DNA from: Catalinimonas alkaloidigena
Lineage (GTDB): Bacteria > Bacteroidota > Bacteroidia > Cytophagales > Cyclobacteriaceae
Assembly (NCBI RefSeq): GCF_029504655.1
Contig: NZ_JAQFIL010000001.1
Coordinates: 4,531,001 to 4,595,000, forward strand
Reading direction: 5' to 3'
Length of the DNA: 64,000 bases
The position numbers were made by a program, and so were the translations under genes. This document shows, piece after piece, positions 45,342 through 54,886 of the stretch (positions are counted from its first letter, which is position 1; each line of letters starts with the position of its first letter). The notes under the pieces are model-generated. The model made no database searches and had not been told where the DNA came from. It saw nothing but the letters and a program-made list of their open reading frames with translations.

Positions 45342-46126
45342 GCCTTTTTCGGAAGTTTTTTTTCTGCCCCATATTTCAGGTGCTTGAGGTTGGCTACTAT
45401 GATGATGCTGATGATCACCAGTAAGAACCAGGAGCTGATCTTGCTCAGGTGTACCAGTTTCCAGGTATTTGCCTGATCAGGATACTGCCATGCACCAAAG
45501 AAAGTAGAAATGTTTTCCGCTATCCAGATAAAGAAACCGATCAGTAGAAAAGAAAGGATGGTAGGGATAGGGTATACTTCTCCCCTGACTGTGAAACGTA
45601 CGTAAGACTTGCCAAAGACCAGAAATAAGGAGGCGGTTATCCACCAGCGGAAATCCGGGAGAAAATGATGGGTAAAGAAATTGAGGTAAATGAACAGAGC
45701 AATCGGGTATGTCCGGTAATCAGGGGGCCAGTGCATAAACCGCAGTTCCAGCCTTCGCCAGGCCTGGCAGATATAACTGGCTACACTGGCGTACATGAAG
45801 CCACTGTACAAAGGTACCCCACCAAGCTTGCTAAGCGCTTCTTCTGGATATGACCAGGAGCCCATCTGCACTTTGTACAATTCCAGTGCCAGGCCGATCA
45901 CATGAAAAAGGCAGATGACTTTGAGTTCATCCCACGACTCCAGCTTGGTATAGATCATGATAAACTGTATCAGCAGACAAATGATGAGGATAAAGTCATA
46001 CCGATGGAGGCCTGGAATGTCTATGACTTTAGAGAGGGCTAGCGTCGCAAATATCAGAACAGCGAAAATGCAGGAAAGGGCTTGTTGAATGCCAAAATGA
46101 AAGAGCTGCCGTATAAAATGTGTCAA
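45335..46126 (-). CDS. DUF817 family membrane protein
   Basis: A 263-residue integral membrane protein with about eight hydrophobic segments and the DUF817 pattern: YDFILIICLLIQFIMIYTK, a conserved LESWDELKVICLFHVIGL and the tryptophan-rich GSWSYPEEALSKLGGVPLYS, then WIAENISTFFGAWQYPDQ. The family is found widely in bacteria with unknown function. The only start near the domain is TTG at 46126. It overlaps the end of the convergent GGT gene by 7 bp and follows the small gene at 46142 by 15 bp, forming an operon. Confidence 0.88.
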   Translation of the reverse strand: MTHFIRQLFHFGIQQALSCIFAVLIFATLALSKVIDIPGLHRYDFILIICLLIQFIMIYTKLESWDELKVICLFHVIGLALELYKVQMGSWSYPEEALSKLGGVPLYSGFMYASVASYICQAWRRLELRFMHWPPDYRTYPIALFIYLNFFTHHFLPDFRWWITASLFLVFGKSYVRFTVRGEVYPIPTILSFLLIGFFIWIAENISTFFGAWQYPDQANTWKLVHLSKISSWFLLVIISIIIVANLKHLKYGAEKKLPKKAY

Positions 46127-46141
46127 TAAGTTATGCTGCTG

Positions 46142-46474
46142 TTAAAGTTGAATCTGTTTTGCTTCAATCACTTCCCAGAACTCATCCACCTTACGCTTTT
46201 TCAGAGAGACCATTACCACCACACTAGCGCTGGCTTTGTAGGCTTCCGGCAAACGGGGTGCTTTGAACAGCTCTATCTTATCTATCCAGCGTGGGTCAAT
46301 TATTGATCGCTCCTGATAGTCAAGCTCGTACTGCCGTCCCTCAATCTCCATAAGATAGGTAGGTTCAGCTTTTAATTTTTTGGTGAGCCTGGTGTTTAGT
46401 TCATTAAGATCTGCTCCTGACTTAGGCATGATGATTACTGCTACCACCAGCGCAATTAGAAAATGATAGATCAT
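46142..46474 (-). CDS. Small uncharacterised membrane-anchored protein
   Basis: A 110-residue protein with an N-terminal hydrophobic segment (MIYHFLIALVVAVIIMPKSG) and a small alpha/beta domain (YELDYQERSIIDPRWIDKIE, then VVVMVSLKKRK). The pattern vaguely recalls the small plug-like domains of Bacteroidota TonB/BlaR systems, but I do not recognise it firmly. First gene of the two-gene unit with DUF817. Confidence 0.6.
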   Translation of the reverse strand: MIYHFLIALVVAVIIMPKSGADLNELNTRLTKKLKAEPTYLMEIEGRQYELDYQERSIIDPRWIDKIELFKAPRLPEAYKASASVVVMVSLKKRKVDEFWEVIEAKQIQL

Positions 46475-47000
46475 TAGAAGTATTTTTAAGTCTGCTTTCC
46501 TGAAAATTCGTGTTGCTATTTACATAAATTTGCATGCCCTCTCCATAGGGAATCTCATAGGTATTACATGTGTACAGCTTTTGAGCAAGAGTAAACTATT
46601 TTCAGCCTATATTTCACAATACACTGATTATCAATATTTAATACTCCTGATCACTACTGCAATGCATAAAAACCCATTTTTTATTATTGAGTAGAAATCT
46701 ATATTTCCTGCGACAAAGATTTACGAACCCGCAACACTTTCTGCGAATTATTTATTATATTCCCTATATCATCAGTAAGCTAAAAAGCTGGCTACGACTA
46801 CCGGCATTGCCATTTGAAAAATAAGCTTACTGCTTTTCAACAGACACAGATAGCTCCACCTCCAGTCAAGATTAATATATACTTAGCCAAAAGCTGAGGC
46901 GATTTACAAAGAACCTGATTTGAAAGCTTCTTTGCATTCGCTTCTTAACTACGGTAGAACTTACATTTGCATTCATCCGGATACTCAAAACCACAATAAC
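46475..47000. other. Divergent promoter region
   Basis: A gap of about 520 bp, AT-rich, between the small membrane gene and the SGNH-like gene. No gene, repeat or RNA recognised. Confidence 0.4.
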
Positions 47001-48200
47001 ATGAAAAATACTACACTCACCCCTACTCCTAAAACCCAGAAAAACCAAGAGGAAGAAAAAGATGTACTGATCAATAAACTCATAAAACAACCTGAAATCT
47101 ATAGCAAACAGGATACAAAAAAACTGTTAGGCGTAGTGAATGACGATCTTTTTGGTGCGGAAGAGCTTGTTAACGTAATAGACCTTAAGCTGGCTATTCT
47201 GAGAATATTTGACCAGAATGAGAATTACAAATTTGACAATGCAAGTTCAGGTTATCTGGGTAGACTGAATAACTTAAGCCAGAATAGAAGAAATAATAAG
47301 TTTATCAAAAAGATCAAAAAAAATCCTATGGCCATGCGGGTGGTGGCTGAAGGGGATTCCTGGTTTGAACACCCAATTTCTGATGATGTGATAGACTGGA
47401 TAGATCATCTGGGTGATAAAGATATAGCGATCTACAGCCTGGCCCGGGGAGGTGATTTCCTGACCAATATTCTGGAGGAAAGAGAATATATCACTGAACT
47501 TTCCATTATCTCCCCTGATGCTTTTCTGGTCAGTGCCGGTGGGATAGAGCTTGTAAATCATCGTAGAGTTTCCTTAATGGTGAATGCGGAAGGGGGGTAT
47601 GTTACAGAAGAATACAAGCAGCAACATCCGTTAATCAGAAAAGTACTGGATGATGATACATTAAGTTCTGACACCAAAGCCCAAATTGAAAGAGGCTTAC
47701 ATTTTCTTAACCGGGAGTATTTTTCCCTTATTGCCATTCTGGAATTGAAGTACAAGTATATGATCAAGCAGCTTCGCAAGAAGTTTCCCGACCTCAGAAT
47801 GATTTGCCATGGCTATGATTATCCTATTCCATCCTTCAGGCGAGGCTCCTGGATCAAACCTATCGGCCGCCTGATGCGCATCATCGGTGACAATGGAAGA
47901 CACTTTAAACAACCCATGCTGATCAAAAGAATTATTAAGCAGCAAGATCAGAATGATATTGCTTTTGCCATGCTACACCTTTTCAATGAGATGCTGTACG
48001 ATTTGGTAAATGACCCCGCCTTTGGCAGAGAGGTTTTTATGATTGATTGTCGTGGCTACGCTAAGCCTGTAGACTGGTTTGATGAATTACACCTTGAACC
48101 TAAGAAAATAGAAAAAGTGGCTGAGGCTTTTTTGCAGTGTATGAATAGTACAGAACCGCAACAAAAAGTATTTCAAGTGCGCCTCCCAGCCATGCTATAG
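47001..48200 (+). CDS. SGNH-hydrolase-like protein with altered block III
   Basis: From ATG 47001 a 399-residue protein. A charged N-terminal helical region (to about residue 115) precedes an SGNH-type core: block I VVAEGDSWFEHP (catalytic Ser in GDSW), and the C-terminal DELHLEPKKIEK that fits block V (DxxH). The expected block III GxND is VSAGGIELVNHR here, with Ile in place of the oxyanion Asn. No signal peptide is visible. Related cytosolic-looking SGNH proteins occur in Bacteroidota, function unknown. The frame is open to 46920 but the upstream part is not protein-like. Confidence 0.75.
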   Translation: MKNTTLTPTPKTQKNQEEEKDVLINKLIKQPEIYSKQDTKKLLGVVNDDLFGAEELVNVIDLKLAILRIFDQNENYKFDNASSGYLGRLNNLSQNRRNNKFIKKIKKNPMAMRVVAEGDSWFEHPISDDVIDWIDHLGDKDIAIYSLARGGDFLTNILEEREYITELSIISPDAFLVSAGGIELVNHRRVSLMVNAEGGYVTEEYKQQHPLIRKVLDDDTLSSDTKAQIERGLHFLNREYFSLIAILELKYKYMIKQLRKKFPDLRMICHGYDYPIPSFRRGSWIKPIGRLMRIIGDNGRHFKQPMLIKRIIKQQDQNDIAFAMLHLFNEMLYDLVNDPAFGREVFMIDCRGYAKPVDWFDELHLEPKKIEKVAEAFLQCMNSTEPQQKVFQVRLPAML

Positions 48201-48209
48201 ACTTAGGTT

Positions 48210-49651
48210 TTACATAATTTCTTCTCCATCTATTTTAAATACCCAGGCAAAATCTACATTGGTAGCGGCCTGTGAAGGTACAGATATTGATAGTCCGTTG
48301 GCTTCATCATAATTCCAATCCAATGGCTGGCCATAGCCCAATAGATAAACATCTGATCCTTCCTCAGGCTTCAGCCTGGTGAAGTTGACTTTAGCTTGCG
48401 GGGCTTCCAATAGGATACCATAGTAAGTAGGCTCACCTTTTTTCTTGGTAAAACGAATGGATTCTCCCTGCTTATATTCACTTTTCAGCCGCTCAGTCTC
48501 ATAAATGGCTTCTCCGTTTATATCCAGCCAGTCACCCATGGCCATAAGCCTTTCTACACTGGGAGCCGGGATAGTACCTTCAGGGGTGGGTCCGATGTTT
48601 AAGAGATAATTCCCTCCTTTAGCTGCTACATCTACAAGGTTATGGATCAACATTTCCTTTGACTTCCAATTGTTATCATTCTTTTTGTAGCCCCAGCTAT
48701 CATTCATCGTCATGCATGCTTCCCAGTCAAACTCGCTGGTACCTTCCAGTATCTCCTGCTCAGGAGTACCGAAGTCACCCACATAATCTTCACTGCTGTC
48801 GTTCATACCCTGCAAACCCTGACGCCCCTTATCTACCCTATTGTTGATGATTAAGTCAGGATTTAACTGTCTTAAATGTGTATACATCTTTACACCATTT
48901 TCATGCGTCCACTCAGGTATCCACTCTCCATCAAACCATATCACATAAGGATCATACTTTTCTACCAACTCCGTTACCTGTGGAAAAAGATAATTATCTA
49001 CATACTGCTGGAAGTTGGGGTTTTCTTTTTCATCCGTATTGTAGTCAGGATAATGGGGGCCTGCGCGTCAGGGTGATGCCAGTCCGTGATTGAATAATAA
49101 AAACAAAGCTTGATGTCATGCTTTTCACAGGCTGCTTTCAGTTCAGCCAGGAGGTCACGTTGAATAGGCGCGTAATCCATGACATCATACTCACTTACAT
49201 CAGAATCCCAGAGGGCAAAGCCATCATGATGTTTGGAGGTGATCACGATGTATTTCATTCCTGCATTTTTAGCAATTCCCACCCACTTATCTGCCTCATA
49301 TTGGGTGGGGTTAAATTGCGCGGAAAATTTCTCATACTCTTCTACCGGAATATGCGCAGTATTCATGATCCATTCACTTAGCCCCTCTACTTCTTCCCCC
49401 TGGTATTCACCTGCAGGAATAGCATAGGGTCCCCAATGGATAAACATGCCGAACTTGGCGTCTCGCCACCATTCCATACGTTCATCAAAATCTTCTTCAG
49501 ACTCATTTAGAATTTCTTCCTCGCTTAAGGTAGTACTCAAAATAGAAGAAGTTTCCTTACTCTCCTCTTCCTGCCCGCTATTAGATTGGCACTGGCCAAA
49601 TATCAGTAGGATCACCACCAAGATGGTGCATTGATAAGATACATTTCTCAT
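48210..49651 (-). pseudogene. GH29 alpha-L-fucosidase with a one-base frameshift
   Basis: Two frames make one complete GH29 enzyme of about 480 residues. The N-terminal frame (49651-about 49060) has a lipoprotein signal with FGQC, then MEWWRDAKFGMFIHWGPYAI, IVITSKHHDGFALWDS and FYYSITDWHHPDAQ. The C-terminal frame resumes PHYPDYNTDEKENPNFQQY and holds the nucleophile Asp in VIWFDGEWIPEW, then GTSEFDWEACMTMNDSWGYK. The shift is at a run of five G on the plus strand (49055-49059); six would restore the frame. It cleaves alpha-L-fucose from glycans. A sequencing slip in the homopolymer or a true loss (or phase switch) cannot be told apart here. Last gene of the fucose operon. Confidence 0.88.
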
Positions 49652-49731
49652 ACCCTCTTAAACTAGTGTTGTGCGTGATATTTGGAAAGCTAAGCATTAA
49701 TTGCAAAAAAACATATGGCTACTGACTTTAC

Positions 49732-51045
49732 TTAATTATCTGCCTGCCACGTACTTCCTCCCGGAAATGTATTGGCAATCATAGATTCCTCCTTCATACT
49801 GATGCTGTAGCCAGCCGCGCTAGGTGGCATATAATGAGCATTTCTGATAATTACCGGATCTATAAAATGTTCGTGCAGATGATCTACATACTCAATGATG
49901 CGGTTTTCCATACTTCCGCTAACTGTTATGTAGTCAATCATGGAGATATGCTGCACATATTCGCATAGTCCTACCCCACCGGCATGGGGGCACACAGGAA
50001 CATTAAATTTGGCAGCCATGAGTAGCACACTAAGAATTTCATTTACTCCACCCAGCCGACAGCTATCAAGCTGACAAAAATCCATAGCCCCACTTTGTAG
50101 CATTTGTTTGAAGATCACACGATTGTGACAGTGCTCTCCGGTAGCAACTTTGACGGGTGCTATCGCTTCTCTGATGGCTTTGTGGCCCAGAATGTCATCC
50201 GGGCTGGTAGGTTCCTCTATAAACCAGGGGTCAAACCTGGCCAGTTGCTTCATGTTACAGATGGCCTGTGGCACATCCCACTTCTGATTGGCATCCATCA
50301 TCAGCCGGATATCACTGCCAATTTCTTCACGGATGATAGCGGCCCTCCGCATATCATCTTCCAGGTTACTACCTACCTTCATTTTAATGTATTTCCATCC
50401 CTCTTCCTTTGCCTCTCTACACAGTCTCCTGATTTTCTCTTCCGAATAACCCAGCCAGCCCGCAGAAGTAGTATAAGCCGGATAGCCATGTTCCATCAGG
50501 TGGGCAATACGCTCTGACTTTCCTGCTTCTTTTGCTTTGAGCATACTGATGGCTTCTTCTGGCGTAATCACATCACTCAGGTAAGTGAAGTCTACACAGG
50601 AGACCAATTCTTCGGCACTCATATCGCATATCAGTTTCCAGAGCGGTTTTTTCTCTGCTTTGGCATATAAATCCCATACCGCATTGACTACTGCCGCAGT
50701 TGCCAGGTGGATCACACCTTTCTCAGGTCCCAGCCAACGCAACTGGCTATCACCGGTAATCGTTCTCCAAAAACCCGCCATATCCGAGGTGAACTCACTC
50801 AACTTCTTCCCCTTCAGTAAATATGACATGGCTTTGATCGCCTCAACACAAAGTTCGTTGCCCCTACCAATGGTGAAGGTAAGCCCATGCCCTTCCAGCG
50901 CAGGTTTATTGGTTTCCAGAATTACATAAGCTGCTGAATAATCGGGGTCGGGATTCATGGCGTCAGAGCCATCCAGGGTTCGGCTGGTAGGAAAGCGAAT
51001 ATCTAACACTCTGATTGCTGTAATTCGCAAGCTGTTTACACTCAT
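49732..51045 (-). CDS. L-fuconate dehydratase
   Basis: A 437-residue enolase-superfamily enzyme of the fuconate-dehydratase (ENOSF1-like) group, converting L-fuconate to 2-keto-3-deoxy-L-fuconate in the non-phosphorylating fucose pathway. Seen: the N-terminal RFPTSRTLDGSDAMNPDPDY block specific to this group, the catalytic KMKVG (second-strand Lys), the metal ligands in LMMDANQKWD, WFIEEPTSPDD and ATGEHCHNR, and the His of VCPHAGGVGLCEY. Placed between the fucosidase and the FG-GAP protein in the fucose locus, which supports the assignment. About 205 bp separate it from the upstream gene. Confidence 0.92.
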   Translation of the reverse strand: MSVNSLRITAIRVLDIRFPTSRTLDGSDAMNPDPDYSAAYVILETNKPALEGHGLTFTIGRGNELCVEAIKAMSYLLKGKKLSEFTSDMAGFWRTITGDSQLRWLGPEKGVIHLATAAVVNAVWDLYAKAEKKPLWKLICDMSAEELVSCVDFTYLSDVITPEEAISMLKAKEAGKSERIAHLMEHGYPAYTTSAGWLGYSEEKIRRLCREAKEEGWKYIKMKVGSNLEDDMRRAAIIREEIGSDIRLMMDANQKWDVPQAICNMKQLARFDPWFIEEPTSPDDILGHKAIREAIAPVKVATGEHCHNRVIFKQMLQSGAMDFCQLDSCRLGGVNEILSVLLMAAKFNVPVCPHAGGVGLCEYVQHISMIDYITVSGSMENRIIEYVDHLHEHFIDPVIIRNAHYMPPSAAGYSISMKEESMIANTFPGGSTWQADN

Positions 51046-51249
51046 TTTTTGGTTACGTTAAACGTTAATACTTTTGATATAGAAGCAGTTGCACCCAATC
51101 TATATGTGATTATACGTATAAAGTTATTTTTACCCATAGACAATATCTAGCACTATATTGACTAAGCTTGATGCGTTTTTTGCTAAGTATTTTGAACTGG
51201 TGCGATTACCAGAGTGAAGTGTTTTCAGACTTGATGATCCCTTTTGATA

Positions 51250-54200
51250 TCAAAAATCAAGCTTTCTCTCCCTGCCCTGGTAATCTACAATCCGGATGGA
51301 TTTTACAGTTTGAGAAATACTTATGGTACGGGCTGACTGACTGAGGTAAGCAGAACCATATTGAAATTCATGCTTTGCTACAGAACCATTCTGATATTCA
51401 ATAAGCACATAAGCATCCATTGGATTTGCCTGCAAGAGTTTTTGCTCTGCCTGCCGGCTCGGACTTAATATTTTTAAACTATCAGCATTTACTGCTGCAA
51501 TGAAAAGCTTTCTGTCATGCAAATCATGCATCATGCACAGTCCACGAGTATCTCCCTTAAGATATAATCCGCTTTCCTGTGGTGTAAGGGCGTCAAAACC
51601 TCCTTTACCATCACCTAGCAGCATTACCCCCAGTGAAGCATCCTGCCACCCGTACAGGATTTCATTGGCGTAAGAGTTACCGCTGAGTAAAAGATCGGGA
51701 ATGCCATCAGCGTTAAAGTCATCACTTTGTATTCCATATACTGCTGAAAACTGCGCTTCTACCGGCAATGGTCGCATAGCAAATTTATGCCCCCCTTGAT
51801 TCAAGAGTACAATACTCTCAAAGTGAGAAGCCTTAAATTTCTCAGCTTTGCTGAGCAATTCAGTGGGAATAATCTCACCAACTTCGGAAGACGCAAATTC
51901 TTCATAGCCCTGGAAACTCTTTTTGAGAGGTACTAATTGACGAAAAATGTCATCGCGGCTATGGAAGGGATACATGGCCTCTTCATCGTCCCGATTGACT
52001 AAATAACGGGTTAAAAGGGGATCTAATTTACCATTGGCATCATAGTCGTAAGCATAGATGTTAAGGGGTTTTTCATCGCTGGGAGCATAATCAACATTTG
52101 TTCCCATATTGCCCAACACATAATCCATATCACCATCCATGTCCAGGTCTACTGCTTGTATACTACTCCACCATCCCTGGGTGTTTTCTAAACCAAGCTC
52201 TTCTGTAATATTGACTAAATTGCCCTGCTGATTCTGAAAGAAGGTAACCGGCATCCACTCTCCTACTACGATCAGATCAATCCAGCCATCATTATCAAAG
52301 TCAGTCCAGCTAGCTGCATTGACCATTCCCAGCTCACTTAATCCTTCCACCTCCTGGGTCTTATCATAAAATCTCTTTTTGTCATTTTCCAACAGATAAC
52401 TTTTGGGTGCTTTAGGATAAGCATTGGGTAGATACCTTCCTCCCACGAACAGGTCAATATCTCCATCCTGATCATAATCAGAACCTACTACACAGCTACC
52501 GCTGGCGGTAACCTGTGGTAAAGCATCCGGCATCAGACTAAAGTTACCCTGCCCGTCATTACTGTAAAGCCTGTCCTGATAAGCTTTTGTATCTGCCTTG
52601 AATTCACTGCCTCCACTCACTACATAAAGATCATTGTCACCATCCTCATCATAGTCAAAAAGCAGCATCCCCATGTCTTCATACTCCTTTTCATCCGGCA
52701 TCCATGTTTGTTGAGCAAAACTTGCATCCCGATTCTGCAGAAAAAGTGTGGCGGCAAATCCTTTGGCTCCTCCCAGCAAAAAATCATCCCCTGGCTCTCC
52801 ATCTATCTGCCCCACCGCTATACCCGGACCTCCCTGAGAGTACATTTTGGGAAGTAGCGGCTCTGAATAAAAATCAATATGTGTATTCTCCTGATGCTGA
52901 AAGTGCACCTTACATGAATCATTAACCTCAGTGAAAAGTGCACTGGATTTAGTAGCTGACTTTTGACCGTTCACCCTATGCGCCTGCTGATAGTCAAATA
53001 CTACTGCCTGATCAGATTGAATACTCTTCAAAAGCTGCTGCTTTCCATCGGGCCAGATTATCTTTATAGAATCTACCTGCTGCTGTGTACCCAGGCCGAT
53101 ATGGACAGGCGTGTGTATGCTGGATAGATACCCCCGCACCGGCATATGATAATAGTACTGACTGTTTTCTCCCTGATAGACAAATAGCTTAGCACCTATT
53201 CCGCCAGGATTCTGCGTACTGCCTTTTAATCTCAGCCTGAGGTAAAAGTTTTTCTCTTCTCTTTCTTCACTACGGTTTCTGAAGATAAAAGCCTCTTCAT
53301 TGATGTTGTTGACCACCAGGTCAAGATCTCCATCATTGTCCAGGTCAGCATGAGCAGCGCCATTAGAGAAGGAAGGCTTACGAATTCCCCAGGCTGCTGA
53401 CTGATCTACAAAGGCAAAAGCTCCCGCATTCTGGTAAAGGAAGTTGGAAACTTTTACGCTTTTGAGCTGCGCTGCCAGCTCTTTTTTTCTTTCCTTCTTG
53501 TGCAGCTCAGTTCCAAAAACGGTTGATGAAGCTACATAACGCCCAAAATCAAGATTGGTAATATCTTTTACAAAACCATTGGTAATGTAAATATCCCGCA
53601 AACCATCATTATCAAAGTCGGCGAAAAGTGGGGCCCAACTCCAGTCGGTGGCATGTACACCGCTCAGCTGACTGACATCCGCAAATTGCGTAATACCTTC
53701 AGGGTCGTTGCCACGATTGATCTGTAAAGTATTGCGCATAAACTGAGGGATATAGCCCGCTCCCAGCTCTCTTCTAAAGCGCTCATAGTTCATCTCAGCG
53801 ATGGTGGTTTTACGACGCTCATTATTTTCGGGCAGCATATCTACAACCATGATATCCGGCAAAAGGTCATTGTTGACATCGCTGATATCTACACCCATGC
53901 CATTGTAGCTTTGGTGCCGCTGGCTTCGGGCTGCCTGCTCTCTGAAGCTTCCATCCTGCTGGTTGATGTATAGCAGATCGTTGGGCATAAAATCGTTGGC
54001 TACATACACATCCGGCCAACCGTCAGCATTGAGGTCATCAATGGCAATCCCCAATCCGTAGCCTTCATGCATAATGCCTGCTGCTTCCGATATATCTATG
54101 AAGAGCGGGTGTCCTAGCGAGTCTGATACACCCGTATTTCGATAAAGCTTGTCAGTAGTAAGTCCTTCTGTCAGTGGATAGTCTTTATCATGCACATAGC

Positions 54201-54816
54201 TTTTGTCTACAAAATTGACTGTATTGGTCATGAGGTACATGTCCAGGTCACCATCCCGGTCATAGTCAAAAAAAGCAGACTGTACACTATAAGCTGTGTC
54301 TGCCAGTCCGTATTCCCGGGCAGCCTCTTCAAAGCTGAGTTGACCATTCTGCTGAATGCCCTGATTGATGAAAAGCAGGTTGGGATAGCTTTTCTCTGCC
54401 TTGGAACCGGCTACATTCAGATAGATATCCAGCCAACCGTCTGTATTTATATCTACTACAGAAACTCCGGTAACCCAGCTTGCAGTATTGATTCCTGATT
54501 CCTCAGTGATATCCTGAAACTGAAAATTGCCCTGGTTCAGATATAAGCGAGAGGACACCATATTTCCGGAGAAAAAAATATCCACAAGGCTATCATTATT
54601 AAAGTCTCCTACTGCTACACCACCGCCATTGTAACAATAGTAATAATCCAGCACATTGACCGAATCATTTTCGGTGATGGTATTGGAGAAAGAGATGCCG
54701 GTATCATCACTGGACAGTTGTTCAAACAATTGGAATTCGTGATGAAGCTCACTGCATGACAGCATAGAGGTCACTACAAACAACGACACATATGATAAAA
54801 ACCGGTACTCCTTCAT
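51250..54816 (-). CDS. Large FG-GAP/ASPIC-UnbV (CRTAC1-like) lipoprotein
   Basis: A 1188-residue lipoprotein (signal with SMLSCSEL, Cys 20). It consists of many FG-GAP/VCBS repeats (GDFNNDSLVDIFFSGN, DINTDGWLDIYLN, DYDRDGDLDMYLMTN, and others) interrupted at about residues 550-620 by an ASPIC/UnbV domain (GGIGAKLFVYQGENSQYYY, VDSIKIIWPDGKQQ). It forms tandem beta-propellers on the cell surface. Such proteins are frequent beside SusCD pairs in Cytophagales; a role in glycan binding or attachment is likely but unproven. Between SusD (70 bp upstream) and fuconate dehydratase, in the fucose locus. Confidence 0.9.
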   Translation of the reverse strand: MKEYRFLSYVSLFVVTSMLSCSELHHEFQLFEQLSSDDTGISFSNTITENDSVNVLDYYYCYNGGGVAVGDFNNDSLVDIFFSGNMVSSRLYLNQGNFQFQDITEESGINTASWVTGVSVVDINTDGWLDIYLNVAGSKAEKSYPNLLFINQGIQQNGQLSFEEAAREYGLADTAYSVQSAFFDYDRDGDLDMYLMTNTVNFVDKSYVHDKDYPLTEGLTTDKLYRNTGVSDSLGHPLFIDISEAAGIMHEGYGLGIAIDDLNADGWPDVYVANDFMPNDLLYINQQDGSFREQAARSQRHQSYNGMGVDISDVNNDLLPDIMVVDMLPENNERRKTTIAEMNYERFRRELGAGYIPQFMRNTLQINRGNDPEGITQFADVSQLSGVHATDWSWAPLFADFDNDGLRDIYITNGFVKDITNLDFGRYVASSTVFGTELHKKERKKELAAQLKSVKVSNFLYQNAGAFAFVDQSAAWGIRKPSFSNGAAHADLDNDGDLDLVVNNINEEAFIFRNRSEEREEKNFYLRLRLKGSTQNPGGIGAKLFVYQGENSQYYYHMPVRGYLSSIHTPVHIGLGTQQQVDSIKIIWPDGKQQLLKSIQSDQAVVFDYQQAHRVNGQKSATKSSALFTEVNDSCKVHFQHQENTHIDFYSEPLLPKMYSQGGPGIAVGQIDGEPGDDFLLGGAKGFAATLFLQNRDASFAQQTWMPDEKEYEDMGMLLFDYDEDGDNDLYVVSGGSEFKADTKAYQDRLYSNDGQGNFSLMPDALPQVTASGSCVVGSDYDQDGDIDLFVGGRYLPNAYPKAPKSYLLENDKKRFYDKTQEVEGLSELGMVNAASWTDFDNDGWIDLIVVGEWMPVTFFQNQQGNLVNITEELGLENTQGWWSSIQAVDLDMDGDMDYVLGNMGTNVDYAPSDEKPLNIYAYDYDANGKLDPLLTRYLVNRDDEEAMYPFHSRDDIFRQLVPLKKSFQGYEEFASSEVGEIIPTELLSKAEKFKASHFESIVLLNQGGHKFAMRPLPVEAQFSAVYGIQSDDFNADGIPDLLLSGNSYANEILYGWQDASLGVMLLGDGKGGFDALTPQESGLYLKGDTRGLCMMHDLHDRKLFIAAVNADSLKILSPSRQAEQKLLQANPMDAYVLIEYQNGSVAKHEFQYGSAYLSQSARTISISQTVKSIRIVDYQGRERKLDF

Positions 54817-54886
54817 ATCCGAACACTTTTTGTCAAACCCATTTTCCGTATAATCTTTACACTACACGAAAGTAAACTTTAGCCTG

